The notes under the pieces were generated by a model, which was given only the letters and a program-made list of their open reading frames with translations, was not told where the DNA came from and did no database searches. From Pithys albifrons albifrons (lineage: Eukaryota; Chordata; Aves; Passeriformes; Thamnophilidae), in contig NC_092463.1 of NCBI RefSeq assembly GCF_047495875.1, forward strand, positions 8,140,622 through 8,204,621: DNA of 64,000 nucleotides, given 5' to 3'. The position numbers and the translations under genes were made by a program. Shown here piece by piece: positions 1-13,500 of the stretch; positions within the stretch are counted from its first letter, which is position 1; each line of letters begins with the position of its first letter.

Positions 1-2924
1 TTCAAAGCAGCATTTCAGTCAGTGGGTATTACCTGGAATTTGTCTTGGACTAGTTTCAGATTTGGCTCTGCAGATATTTGTCATCTTGTGCTTCATGTAA
101 CCCTTTCTTTTGTACAGCATGAGTGAGGATGGATGAAATATAGGGACAGCCAAAGTATTCTGTAATGCCATTTTGTCCTGAGGGCTCCTTGTTTCCTTTT
201 CCCAAGCTGCCACCCGGGGAGTTTGTCCTCTCACAGTGAAACAATAGCTGTGTGGGAGGTTGCACACCTGAGCCTGGGCTGGAGGAGATCCTCGTTCGTT
301 CGATCTAGTACAAGAATTCATGCTTCCCGCAGTTCCTTCCCCCCCATCCCCCAAACAAAATCCAACTGTCTTTGTGTGAAACTGAAACAGATGTTCACAT
401 TATATGTGTATTAGCACACTGTAAGTCTGTCCAAGGCAATGGAAAAGCTCTGATGGGGCTTTCTTGTGTTAGAGGGATAAGGAACAGTGTCTTTGTGCAC
501 TGTGTGGGACCTGACTGGACTCTCTTGCTGGGGAGATTGGCAGCAGAAGACTATTAATGCACAGATAAAGGAACGTGTTATCTCCTCGTTTTCTTCAAGT
601 CATTGGCGAACTTCCCTTCAGCTCCAGCGGAGATGGGAGTTGAGCTGAGATATTTGCCTTTTTATGGACAGATTTTTCTTTTCAACTTGAAGATAAAGAT
701 TTTTGGAGGGGAAAGCCAGTGACTGTCAAGACAGAGGATAGCTGTGAAAGCAGCAATTGCATTGGCAGATCTGAGTGCTGTGAGACCCACACATAAATGC
801 TTGAACAGCCAAGAAGAGATTTGCAAGCTGGGTCCCTAACTGCAGACAAATAGGGCAGAGCAACAGAAGGCAAAGGCAAGCCACTGGAGCAGAGGTGAGG
901 TGTGGGAAAGTCAGGCAGGCCATGGATTCAGCACAGTGCAAAGAGCAGCCAAATCTCAGACGTTTGATCTTGTCTTGCTGTTCAGTTAGGTGACTCAGCA
1001 AGTTCATGGAAGAATGGTTATCAAAACACTGTCAGACTCCCTGAAAGAGGGAGAAAATGGAAGCTAAAACATAGAGTCTATAATTAAAAACATTCCAACT
1101 GGCATCTAAAGTTTGTTCAAATGATCTAATGCCTTCTGCTGGTTCGTCACTTCACACTTTTCCAAGCTGCCCATGTGAGCACCGCAAGGCTGCAATTTGC
1201 TTCTGAGAGATGCTGTGTTTTCTGCAAACTGAGACCTTCTCTGGGCTTTGCAACTTTGAATTTTTTTGCCAAAATCCATCCCATTTTCTTTCTCCTTCTG
1301 CCCTGGGTGGATGGAAGTCCTGTGGAGAGGGGAGCAAGGTGAACAGAGCTGAGGAGAAAAGGTTCAGAGAGACTGTCCACTGGGGAAACAGGGGCCTTGT
1401 GCTGGGTGGGAGCCAAGTGTCCTCAGCTAGACCCTACTTCAGCTCACTCTCCCCTCTTCTGCACTCAGGAAGGACTTAAATGATTCCAGTGCAAGCTGGG
1501 GGTAACAGCTGGGAAAGGTCTTGGATTTCTGTGGATTTCGGCTTATTCCAGGCTTTCCACATCACAAGGAAAGTGCACTGATAGCCTGATTTAAGCACTC
1601 ACCTTTTGCTGGGTCGTTAAGAACAATTCCATGACACAGAGCTTTCCCAGCAGTACGTGCTCAGTGTGTGCTGGCCCTATTGCACACCAGATGTGTGTGG
1701 CTGTGGGCCATCCAGCTGACCACAAAAGGTGTGACAGGAGTGACTCTCTGTATTTCTCTCCTTCTTTCACTTCCTCCCAGGTTGTCCCAGGTTGCCAGTG
1801 ACAGTGTGGGAGTTCACGTTGCTCTTCTGTGAATTAGAGGTTATTTCTGACTGTGCTCTTCCATTTCAGTGAGGTGAATCAGCTCATGAGGGACTTTGCA
1901 GCTGACACAAGGCTGTGACTGTGGGGTAAGACTATACTTGGGAAGCTCACTCTTTTTGGTTGCTGTTGAATCATCCTATTATGTCTTAAGTGACTACAGT
2001 GACTACAACACCTCTGTCCAACACTCAGACAGGGCAAGTAATAACCAGCTACATCATTTTCTGTTTTTTTCAGCAGTCTAATATTGTACATAACCTCTCT
2101 ATCTCCCTTGTATGAGCTTTGCTTGTGTGAGTACTGGGGTGCCTGCTTTCTGCTGTGTTTTGCTGAAAGGCTGCAGCAGGTGCTTTTTGGCTGTGGTTTT
2201 TACCTCTACTTGAAACAGCTGCTATTCCCAGGGAGTATCAGGGAACCCTGGAATGCTGGGCACTTGGTGCCTGTCATTGCTGGTCATGCTGGAGGACTGA
2301 AGGCTGCAGTCCCCTCTCAGCCCAAACACTTGTTGAGTCAGGGTCTATGAGGTCAGATGTAATTTGTGAACAGCTCTACTTAAGGGATAGGGCTCTTGTT
2401 TAGGCAAGGTCTTAGCTGCAGTGGAGAACACTTTACCTTGGATACCCTCAGTCAGCCAACCCTACCAATCAAATGGAATTCCTCTTTGATTTTTGATTAA
2501 CTGTCTTCCAAACTTAGTGTTTCTTTTTTTAGAAGATGTGAAGAAGGCACAGACCTAAATTTTCTGAAGCTATTTCTCTGTCAAGACTTAAAAGCAGAAT
2601 GTTACACATGGATTCTGAAAAGATATCTGGATTCTCTGAAGGCAGATTGCTGGTTTTCCATCCTTCACTATAGGTTTTTGTTCTTGACAGGAACATGGAA
2701 AGCTTGTCCCAGCACACCAAAAGAACCTTCAAGCATGTACTTGCCATGAAACTCAGTGTAGTCTTAAGAATGGGAGTGATGAAAATGATAGGGATAATTC
2801 TGATAATATGTTTCTAGGGATGCTGAAAGGAGGGAACTGGCTACACCGAAGTGACAAAACAGCTCATTGTCCAGGGAAGCAAGAGACAGCTTCTCCCTAA
2901 GGGAGGACAAGCTGGAAGACGAGG
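1..2924. other. Unassigned single-copy DNA
   Basis: No recognised gene, repeat family or RNA gene. Reading frames on both strands are short (about 110 codons at most), overlap one another and show no domain. A trivial 9-bp doublet (CCCAGGTTG twice) lies near 1776-1795. This could be intergenic or intronic; nothing in it decides which. Confidence 0.5.
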
Positions 2925-3330
2925 GTGACCCAAGTCTGGGCAGTGAGGGGGTGCCTTCCTTTAGGGTATGAACATGGTGGGCAGAGCTCGATGGGTCCAT
3001 TAACATTCTCAGACCATGCAAGAGCTGAACCAGATCCAGGGTACATACAAAGCATACAGTCAGTAGGAAATGGATCCAGGTCCAGAGCCCGAGCTGAACA
3101 CAAGGCTACAACATGGGTCCAAAGTCCATCCAAAATAGAACTGGAGACATGCAGTGGGGTAGCACTGCGCTTATACAAGCCAATAATTTGCACTTGTTTA
3201 TTTTATAATCAAGATGTCCTGGGATTTTGATCCCTCCAGGGTACTCCTGAATCATCATCCTTGGATGCTGCATGACAGGAATACAACGTGAGCTGAGGAG
3301 AACAGAATGGTGTCTTACCTAGCATTCACT
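2925..3330. other. Possible old dispersed repeat (LTR-like?), unconfirmed
   Basis: This stretch reads like a degraded interspersed repeat rather than unique DNA. It has a run of repeated short words built on 'GGTCCA/GATCC' (about 3068-3135), an AT-rich segment with a TATAA-like string near 3168-3175, then 'TTTATTTTATAATC' near 3198-3211 and a GC-richer 3' portion. Open frames exist on both strands across the same bases, as expected where stop codons are scarce by composition. No TG/CA boundaries or target-site duplication could be placed. The LTR idea is inference, and plain single-copy DNA is the main alternative. Confidence 0.2.
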
Positions 3331-6300
3331 TACAACCAAAAAAAACAATTGAACTTTTAAGATGGAATTTCATAAGGCTTTTAAAATCTGTCTGTCCTAA
3401 TTTAAAATCATCAATAACCATGCTAGAATTATTAGGTTATGGATTTTATTCAGTGCAATACACAGGTCTTTAGGACAAAAGTTTGTATGATCTTTCTTTG
3501 ATGAATGGTATTATTAGAACAAATTTGTTTCCAGACAGAAATTATCTGTTTCAAGTATTACCCAATATTTATAAGATAAAAGTGAATATTTTTGTTACCA
3601 TGTGTATTTTCATAAAAGCTCAGGTTTATCCAGAAATAACAGACCAGCTTGTGTTGAACTGTCTCAATGACTGAAGCATGTGCATTTGTTTTATTATAGT
3701 GTCCTCTTTATGATCTATTTTCTTATTTTTTTTCTGGTGTTCAGGGGAACAACATGCACCATGTGCAATTTACAGATGCTATTGGATACAGCAGGATTAG
3801 AAATAAAAATCAGCTATTCACAAAGGTCAGCTCATTGCTGTTGTCACAGGTAGCATTCCTCTTTTCGCAAAACACTTAAAAGGACAGCTTTACAAGAGAA
3901 AGGCATAGTTATTACTGTTGATTCTTGTGCTGTTATCTCTGCTCCATGCTCACTAATCATGTTTGATTTATCAGTCAAATTTTCCATTATTACTGGAGGA
4001 TAAAATTCAAGGCTTAATTTCAGAAGAACAAACCCTTTGCTCTTAGCATAGCCATTAGATTGTCCCTCTAATTGTCTTGTTCACCTTTCCCCTTTGCATG
4101 GTAAATCACTTCTTCTAGGCTGGTACTTTTCTCATAAATATTTGATTTTCTTTTTGTTTTTGGACAAATGGACAAAATTACCTAAAAAAGGATTTAGTGT
4201 CACCTCTCTAGCTTGTGAAAGCAAGGAGAATATCTGTCTCCTGAAGCTGGCACCTGGGAGAGATGGAGTCCCCTTGGTGGAAAGCAAGTAATGAAGTTGC
4301 TCTGCAAAGCAAAAATCATCTGAGAGCAGAAAGTAGGGCAATCTTTTGAATATAAAGTTTGGAGCCTCCAAGGAGAGCCTGTGAGTTAATTATTGTTAGG
4401 TTTTCAGTCTCTAGGGCTTCTTGACTCTGTCATCCTTGCCTTCTTCCTTGACCTGCAAGGGCTTGTCCACGTGAAATTCCTTATCCTGCAAGTCCCTCAG
4501 CTTTTACCTACAGTTTTTCACCTACCCACAGTCAGTTTTGCAGTGGGATGAATTGGCTTGTGATACGGCTTACACTAAATCAACTCACACCCAGCTTCTT
4601 TGACTCCTCCATTAGAAGGCAGTGCAAACATCCCCAAAGATGGGGCAAAGAGCTCTGAAACATATCCTTGGAAATATCAGCCTTAAAAACAGACTGGATT
4701 TTTAGAGTAAGAATGAAAAAAGAAATGTTTAAGTGATCAGCTCCTCTCCAGTGCTATGCAGATTCCCTGGCTGCTTAAGAGTTTCAGGTGTGTGAAAGTT
4801 AGGTGTTTAACCAGATGCCAAAGACTGACTAGTGACTTCAGGTGTCTTAATGCTGCAGTGCCTAAAAATGCTGTTAAGGGAATAAGAGATTAGATACAGT
4901 GTGTGGAAATTAGACAGCTTTGACATGTCTTGAGGCACCTGACATGGGAGCAGCCAAACCCTCCAATTACCTAGAAATTTGGCTCCACAAGTACATGGGG
5001 AAGCTGAGTACTGAGCTTTCCTTTTAGAAGAGAAGTGATATATATGATGTGAATCAACTCTATTTATATATATAAAACCAAGAGGAATTTTCCATCTGCT
5101 TTTTGTTTTGCATACAAGGAAATTTCAAAGACTTTCTCACTGTTTATTTTTATGAATGAACATATAGAGACATATAAACAACTGCACAAATGCACAACAC
5201 TGAACAAAGGAAGGGTGTATGTACATATACAGTTTGGTGATGGATCCAAAACTAAGTATTTGTGTAGTAAACGAGCAGTATATTTCAGCCTTCAGCACAG
5301 GGCATGGTCCCTCAGAAAGCACAGCTGTGGTAAGAAATTACAGTTTTGAATAATTTGGTAAACTTCCTGCGTTGGAAGGACAGGACAGATCCCCTCCTGA
5401 CGAGTGCACAGAGGTGAAACAGCTCTGGCACCACCAGGGCTGCAGTTATCCTCCTGCAAACCTTGCTGGGAATACTGTACAAATGGCATGCTGCCCATTT
5501 GGATCTGCCAGCAACACTTTTCCAATTCCAAGTACCATATCACTCCCTGGCATACATATTTCCCTTGGCTGAATCCCTCAATGCCTTGATGACTGTATGA
5601 GAAAGCTGTGCAAAGCCTGGCTGAGCACGGGAACTTCTGCACCTTGTACATCTTGTGTGCAGGATGAACCAAGGCAAATCCTAAGTCGTCTTGTTGCACT
5701 TGGAGTAGCGACAACTCCCCGACACATGGAAAGGGGCCAGCTACCAGACCAGCTCAGTTTTCCTTGTTTAATCTCTTAAGCACATTTTCAGGCTTAACTG
5801 CTTGAGTGGCAGAACCCCCATCAGCAATTGGAAAAAGCAATTATTTTGAATCTGTTCAGAAAATATTTTTATCTGCACGATTCTGCTCAGCAGCTGCATA
5901 TTAGAAATGGTATGAATCACTCCGAAATATTAATTGATAAGATTCAGGACCTTAAAAACATTATTAAGAGTAGAATATAAAGCATGCACAGTTTTCATTC
6001 TGGCCACAGGGGACACAGCATTTTAATGAAAGAGTGTTAATTATCACAAAGATGGTAGAAAAATCTTCAGTCAAAAAGTTCCTGGTATGATTGGTTGTGC
6101 ATTATGCCCTCCACTTAACACAAAAAGATATATGAGGCAAGTTATAACTCTGCAAATCCCTACTGGAAAACTTACTTTTCCACAGAAGTATTTTTTCCAT
6201 ACCTCTGTGTTCTTCTGAGCCACCATAGCAAAGGCATGAGTGGCAGCTCTGTTCCCTCTGATCTTCCTGCTACTAGCAGTTCCATTTTTGTAAGAACGAT

Positions 6301-8879
6301 CTATTGTCTGTAGTTATTGAATGACATTTAGGAAAATTTCCATTTGTGTTTTCCTGTGCATGCAGTGAAACTTCCAACATCCTCCACTGGTTATCTTGGA
6401 GTCAGAGATAAAAGAGACCCACTGGCTCGCTTAATTTGCTGCGCCTGCCTTTCTGCTGCTCAAGCTTGTCCTATTTTTCACAAGTGTTTACCTGATTAGC
6501 ACATACAATTACTGATGTGTATATAAGGCTCAGTTCAGATTTTGAATGTTCCCTGAACCTTTCCCTCCAGATCAAAGCTCCCACGTCCTCCTGCGCCAGA
6601 TCAACCTCCTGCTGAAGTCAATGCGACTTTGGCTGTTAACTTTGGCCCACAAGCACATTCCCGGAGAGCAGAATTAGGTGAGGGTTCCAGCGCTTCGCTG
6701 CATCAGGACCTTTGTTGGAATTTAAGCCTCCGTGTTTTTACATTATCAGTCATTTGTGAATTCCATATAATTTTTTTAATGACTTTTTCAGAGAGCAGTC
6801 AGATGCTATTAAAGTTTTACTGAATTAAATTGGAGAAACTAATTTTGCTCTTAGTATTTTATTTCAGTGTGTAACTTGATTTTTAAGAAGCACTTTGTAT
6901 TGCATGGCCGTTTGCGTTTGCTTTATAAGCATAACATAAAGGTTTCCCTGGAGTCATGGAAAAATTACCTTCTACGTCCCCTATCTAATTAACACCATGT
7001 ATGTTGCCTAACTCCTTATAATTCACTCCTGAGCACAGTATATAGAACATGATTGGAAAAATAATTTGAAGCAATAAGAAAAAAATGCCTTTTGTAATAC
7101 ATATGATATGGCCAAATACACTTCCAATCAAATTTTATTAAGAAAAAGAAAGGGCAGCACACTAATATATCTGATGTTGAAAAGAAACACCAAAGGCTTA
7201 ATTAAAAAGTATGCTCATGTTTTTAAAGGGGACTGTGTTTAAAGCATAGTAATGAAACCCTTCTTTCTGAATAGCTGGGTGACCTGTCTGTGTCTGGGGC
7301 TGTAGCTGTTCGGCTCCCTGGTGAGAGCCCTGATCCGGCATCCAATGGGTCACAGAGGAGCTGCTAAGCCCCTGGTTGTGTTCTGGTGGGTCACAGGTTT
7401 CCAGGAGGGAGAGCACTCAACCAGAGCACAGTTAATTGCAGGGTTGGGGTCTATTGTGAGGACAGAACAGATGAGCGCCCCTGCAACAGACTAAATCCAA
7501 GTACTGCCTTGCAGCTGAGGGAGTGGTAAGACTTTAAACCCTTCTAACTAGATTGTAAGCACTGTCTGACCAGGCTGTGGGGATTTTTCATTCTTTTTTT
7601 TTTCTCTCCCTGTGGAGCCTGAAAGACTAATATGATTTGGAGAGAGAGCAAGTGTCAATGTACTCAATTCCTGCTAGTGCATTGGCAGTGCAACCAAATT
7701 CCAAATGAAGAAGTTAACCCCTTATCTTCCACTGATTCACTGACATTAATCAGATCATGTGTGCATAAACCAGGGCACTGCTGAAGACAAGAGGCTGGAT
7801 TTTGCACCCTGCATGAATTAAACGTGGAAGGGGAGAGCTGAGACATATGCAAAGGACTGAATCCTTCCACAATCGTGCAGTAACAGTGCTTGTCACATCA
7901 ACTACAGGTAGCCTTAGCTCTTGCTGCAAAGTTTCACCTTTTCTGGGACCTATCACAGCAGGACTTGGTTCTGACCTGAGACCCCTTTGCTCCCTTCATG
8001 TGAGATGGACACTCTCTCCTCCATCTCTCCTGTGGAGGGTGAACTCCTGTGAGACTCCATGAGCCTCTTGCTTTCAGATATTTCTCACTGCTGGGGTCTC
8101 CTCTATAGAGCTTGTCACCACTGGTTGTGTTTTAAGGTGATGTTGCATTTTCTTACCAGAGGAAGAGAAGAAAAAGAGATAAATATATAGTCATCTTTTC
8201 TATACATGCCCTTAAAAAAATAAACATTCCCTTTTTATACTTCTTGCAAGATGTGGTGCCATTTCCTGAAGTAGAAGGAGGGAGGAAGAAGGGCTGAGAG
8301 CAAAGGCAACTGGAAAAACAAATGCTTTTGATTTTAACAAAATTAATGTAGATATTAATTTTGTCCAGAAAAATTAAAATGTCCACCCTGTTTTGGACAA
8401 GGACAGGGGATGTCCGTGAACACCAAAATTGGTGGAAATGTTTCAGTCTGATACTTGAGAGCAGAGACTGTGAAGAAACACCAAGTCTGTTAGGCTTATA
8501 ATTTCACTTGGAAAAGTGGACTTTAGAGGTTTCTGATAGGTGTCTCAAATGGGGTAAGGAAAGAAGATGCAATATTTGACAAATTGGTTAGAGCTTTAAA
8601 ACACAAAGTGCAAAGTGTACACTGGTGGTGTAGTCAGAGTGATCAAAGGGATGCAACTTGGGCCTTTTGTGAGAAAATATTTTGCATCAGGAATTACAAA
8701 CTTGGCTTTAGCAAAAGACAGCAACAGCAAATGTACCTACTTGAGCCAAGGTTACCAAAACTCACCCTTCTTGGTATAAATCCAGGGAGCCTCACAATAT
8801 GTGTTGTATATGGGGCCTAAAATTACTTGAGATCACACTTAAAATAGTCGCTTCCCCTTCAAATATATTTTTTCCTTCA

Positions 8880-8900
8880 GGAGGAAAAAATCTTTCCTCC
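8880..8900. repeat. Short perfect inverted repeat (hairpin)
   Basis: Arms GGAGGAAA (8880-8887) and TTTCCTCC (8893-8900) are exactly complementary around a 5-base loop. The stem is followed by pyrimidine-rich sequence. There is no transcription unit next to it, so a terminator role is unsupported; it may be a chance structure in a purine/pyrimidine-rich patch. Confidence 0.5.
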
Positions 8901-9288
8901 CTTTTTGCTTTCTTATTTCCAGATGTGTAGGATTTAAGAACTCCCTCCCTCCTCCCTTTCCAACCTTGGTCCTGTGTTTTCCCTGCATGAATTGTGAGGC
9001 ATCTGCATTGAATGAGTTGATCGCTCTGCCGCTCACTTGTGAGGTGCTGGAGGACTCTGCTCTTGATTCAGAAATGCTGCAGATACTTGACACACCAAAG
9101 AAGTCAAGTGAGAAGTATGAGGTGTTTATTAATTGAGAAATGCACATCTCACATGCTGAAATGGACTGTAGAGTGTAATTGGTTCAGGGCACTGAAACAC
9201 AGGCGCTGCCACCTTTTACTAAGGGAAGGGATCAGTTGCCAACCACATTCCTTCCTGCATTAACCAAGTTGCCAATGGCACTGGATAG

Positions 9289-9309
9289 ATATTTTATTAA
9301 ATAAAATAT
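9289..9309. repeat. 21-bp AT palindrome
   Basis: ATATTTTATT (9289-9298), one central A, then AATAAAATAT (9300-9309): both 10-base arms are exactly complementary. It is purely A/T. It could extrude as a small cruciform, or be chance in AT-rich DNA; no function can be assigned from sequence. Confidence 0.6.
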
Positions 9310-10409
9310 TTTCTAGCTCTAAACTGCAGCTGTCAGTTCCTGAATCAAATATATTAGCTATTAAACCTGTCACCTTCAAAATGACATCAATATTCTATTC
9401 CAAACATAGCAGTTGTTTACAGATCTCAGAGCTGATAAAGAAGGTTCAAAAAGACTACAATTTGGGATAACATAAAATGCACCAAGCTAAGTGAGGTACT
9501 GGTCAATGTGAAAATCAAGACCCCTTTAGATTTTCATCTTTTCAAGATTTTTTTTTTTGAGGCATGTTTATATTCTGGACTTAGGATCATCTCTTGGCCA
9601 TGGTTTTCTAATCTTCTAGATCATGTGTGTGTCTTGGCCACAGGCCTGGATTTTCCTTTCATGGAAACAAGCACCTGGTAAGGATGTCTTTGTCTGTCCA
9701 AGCTGGTCTTTGGGACAGATGGAGAAGTTGGGTGTTTGAGTAGAGAAGTGTTCCCATCTCATTATACAAACAGATTAAATTCTTGGGCTGCCCCAGGGCT
9801 TCCATATTTAGGAACTTCCAGGCTCTCCATGCCCTGCAAGTCCAGTGAATCAAAGAGAGTGAGAAAGCCCAGAAGACAAATGACCAAGCAGGAAAAATGG
9901 GGAAAGTGCTGTAAAACAAGGTGGTTGAGGTCTGACTTCTCCCTGACTGGTGACATGGTGCCCCTTGACAACAGCTTCACACTTTTTTCATCTTCTTTTT
10001 TCAAGGGCATATTTTGCACCGTTGCCACACTGTCCTGTGCATGGAGTGGATCACTCAAGTGCAGTCAGATTGTGAATATTATAAAAAACAAGAGCAAGAG
10101 TGAAAATGCTCACCCTGGTTTCCAGTACCCAGAGCTTCTGTGAGCGAGCTCCATTTTTCAAAGAGAATTATTTTATTCTTTGGAAGGTCCTCTCTTTGAA
10201 TATGGAAAGGTTAAAACCTAAATGTTTGAACTCGGGTAACCAGGAGGTTAATACACTGGAGAGCCAGTTCCAAATATTTTAACTCAGTCTCCTTTCTGGT
10301 AAAGGTCCATGGACAGCTTTTGAGCTATGCATGCTCAGCAGGAACCATTGCTGCAGGAACAGTCAGGAGCTGGGCTCAGGCACACAGTCGGGCTGGGGCT
10401 CAGCAGTGT

Positions 10410-10510
10410 GTGGTTTAATTCCTCAAGCTGACATGGCTTTCCTGTGTGATTCTTGGCAGATCACCAAATCTCCCTGGGCCTCACTCCCTGTCTGCAAAAT
10501 CACACCTCTT
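10410..10510 (+). mobile_element. MIR-like (CORE-SINE) relic
   Basis: The segment follows the order of the conserved MIR core in sense orientation: a 'GGTTTAATTCC' box-B-like piece (10412-10422), then 'CCTGTGTGATTCTTGGCAGATCA' across about 10441-10463, then 'CTGGGCCTCACTCCCTGTCTGCAAAAT' across about 10474-10500. These match by eye the MIR blocks for 'GTGTGACCTTGGGCAAGTCA' and 'CCTCAGTTTCC..CTGTAAAAT'. MIR/CORE-SINEs are tRNA-derived, non-autonomous and long inactive; relics occur across amniotes. A weaker partial match ('TGACCTTGGGAAAGTCAC') lies at about 10979-10997. Divergence is high, so the family call is tentative. Confidence 0.45.
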
Positions 10511-13500
10511 GGACCTGCTGCCTCTCGAGAGAGCTGGGGAGAAGCCATTTGTTATTGTGTGTTTATAAATTGGGGGCTTTCCTTTTGTACAAGGCCCCCA
10601 GACAATCTCATAACACCAATCGTGAGATAAAGCAGGCAGATTATCTTAAATAGTCTGGCAGATGCTGGAGAGGCTCCAGCCATGTAGTGATCAGGGGTTA
10701 AAATGCGAGCTGCTTGCACAGCAGTGAGAAATCTCACTGTCCTTTTGTAGCTCACCCCTTGTGAGTAAACCCTGATTTATTTATTGAGGAGCAGTTTCTG
10801 AGTCACCTTCTTCTCCACATTATGAAAACACTGAGAAAGTGAGTCATTTTGAGGAACAGAGCCTGCAGCACTCAGTTCTCACCCTGTTGCCTGGAACAGG
10901 AGAAGATGAGCCCAGTAGGTAGGCTTGGAAGAGAGGGAGAGCGGGAGAGACAGCTTCCTCCTCTCAAGCTTTGTCATCTGACCTTGGGAAAGTCACATAG
11001 GATTCAGGATATAGACCATAAACTGAATGGTTGCCTGGCCTTTCTCAAAATGGTGTTTTTTATAGAGTGACACCATTAGAGATGTGAGACTGTCAGCTTC
11101 TGTGGTAACAGGGTCCTTTTGCAAGCGTTGGATAGAGAGAATGACAAAAGTGGAGATGCAATAACTGACTCTAAATGTGTTAAAAGGTGACTGCAGAGAT
11201 AGCCAAAGTCAGCTGTTCCCTGTGATTTCTGTGGATTGGAGAAGAGGCAATGTCCTGAAATTATAAAGAGGAAAGACATAGCTTAAATGTTAGAAAAAGC
11301 CTTCTAGAGGTTATGTGTGGAATGCTGAAATGAATTGTCTGGAGAGAGGGTGGACTCTCCAGCCCTGGGATTTTAGCTCTGGATAGATGCACATCTGTTT
11401 GGGAGGGTTCAGGTGGAGCTGCTTCAGGCTGCTTTTTTCTGGCTCTGCTCAGAAAGAAATTGTCTGCTTTCCCTGATCAGGCTGACCTTTAGCGAGACCC
11501 TCTACTACTGACTACCTCAGCATATCACAGTGTAAAGTAGACTAATATTTAATTTGCCTAATTATTTGCTTTGTTCATTTCTGTCCTGCTGTTTTTTGAT
11601 ATTTTCTCTACCACCAGTGGCACAGCTAAGAAAGCAAGTGCTTTCCCTTGTCTGTGTAAGATTTGCCCTTCATCCATCAAACTCTCCTTTGATTCTGACC
11701 TTGTTCCTTGCTGCCTTGCAGTCTGTCTCCAGCTGCAGTACTGCCTCCACCCCACAGGCATCGTGTAGCTGTTTTCAGCTGCACACATTTGCTAATCAAG
11801 GTATTTGATGAAGATTGGCCTTTAGAGTGTTTAGGCTTTCTGGGTGCTGCTGCCTGGTGTTTGAAAGAGGCATTAGCAAGGCTGGGACCTTGAAGTTCTC
11901 CTGAAGCTTTAATCTCACAAATGGGAGCTTTCTGCTAATGAAGAGCAAAGAACATGGCACCAAGATGAAAGTGCACCTCTGTGGCTGGTGTACTTCAACT
12001 GTTCTCATGATGTGAGCTGAAGCAAGTGTCCCTTCTGCCTCCCCTGTGTCAGAACTGCCTGTTTCCAGCCCAGTTACCCAGCAGAGGATCTGTGTAGGCA
12101 GTTCCTCTTCTCCCTTCTCTCACCTCTGCTCTGTCCCTGGCAGATCCATCCCTTCCCTGCCCTTCAGCCCATGCACTGCACATCCCATGGGACCCGAGAC
12201 ATACCATAGGAACAGTGTAGGTGCACATACCTGCTCTGCTGAGTCCCCCCTGGGGACTTTGGCTTTCCCATCCTTGCCTCTGACTGTGAGGTGGTGTATC
12301 CAGTCAGCCTTGCTCCTTATGAAAGTCTCTAAATCACTAAGCTCCGTTGTAGGCAGCATCAGACCTATCCACCCCTCCCTCTTTTCTGCTGGCCAACTTA
12401 GGAGGAGGGACACTGGGGCATTAGAAATCAGGATGCCAGTGAGTTGAAGCCACTCATAAAAAATAGTCTTTCATGAACAAAAGAGATGAAGTCTCAGTTG
12501 TGCTAGAAAACACTTACCCATAGTGTCCTCTGGGCACGTTCTGACCAGCAATGCTGGCAGCACCTGGTTACTTGAATCCCAAGGAGTGAAGGTACCATCT
12601 ATATTGTGTTCATACCACTGATACAAGTTGAGATAGCAATCCCAATGGATTGAATCTGTTTGTGAAGACGGCTGATAAGTTTGTGTACAGAAGATTTGAT
12701 CTCATTACTTGATGCATGATCAGCCATGACTGCCTGGGAAGACACCTGTGGGAATTTGTGTGGTATTCCCTGCACACAGGGCAGGGTTGGTTAGGACAGC
12801 AAATAAAATTCAAGGATGTATAAATACTGGGACAGAAAGTTCTTAGGATACCACCTTGTGAGTGTTTCGCCATTTCAAAGGCATCTTTCAGGAAGAGAGG
12901 AGAAAAGCATCCCTTTCTGCAGTTAAGTAGACTGTGTGAAGGATGCTGAGTGCCCTCTACATCAGCCACATGCAGAGCTGGTGGGTGGAAAACCTCTTGG
13001 ATTATCACAAGGACACAGAGTGGTGAGCTGGTCCGCAGCAAATGGTTGCCACACTAGCAGCTGGGGGTTTGCACCCGTTGGAGCTGTGAGCGCCTGCAGC
13101 AGTGAGAGGGGAAAGGCTGCAGACTAATTTTAAGATGGAGGTTGATGGATTTTTGAATATTCTGCTGAATGCTTCCAGTCCTATGTTTCTAAAAATTGTA
13201 CTGGAGAAAAAGAAGAGCTATAGAGTGGATAAGGGAAACAAGCTGTCTTTGAAAAGACACTGTGAAAAATTAGAAGTGTGGGAGGGAGAAATGAAAGGCA
13301 ACATTCTAAGAGTATAAAAAGGAAAGAAAAACTCAAAAAAGCACCCCCGCTCTCTATCAAATAGTGCAGGGAATGTAAATCAGGCTTTGCTGCTCCCCCT
13401 GCTAGTCAGACAGGAGCTTCCAGTAACCCTGAAAGGTGATACATGGCAAATTTATCCACTCAGCCCCACAGCAAGGCAGAGCACAAGTAACCTGTGGGAA

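Larger units (their letters stand above)
3331..10409. other. Unassigned AT-rich single-copy DNA
   Basis: Long non-coding stretch with no recognised gene. The longest frame, about 140 codons on the minus strand at 5292-5714, has no start context, domain or splice structure I can support. Small structures present are a short TA-rich run near 5037-5076, a perfect 8-bp hairpin at 8880-8900 and a 21-bp palindrome at 9289-9309. No CR1 tail is recognisable here. Confidence 0.5.

Noticed and set aside
5292..5714. 140-codon minus-strand frame
   Set aside because: No domain, no recognisable homologue, and shorter opposite-strand frames over the same bases. A frame of this length is expected a few times by chance in 64 kb.
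8880..8900. Rho-independent terminator
   Set aside because: The context is a vertebrate nuclear genome with no adjacent transcription unit; bacterial terminator logic does not apply.
10979..10997. Second MIR-like SINE
   Set aside because: Only one ~18-base block resembles MIR; the surrounding blocks are missing.
12610..13041. 143-codon minus-strand frame
   Set aside because: No recognised motif, with a cysteine/histidine spread typical of chance translation and no splice or promoter context.
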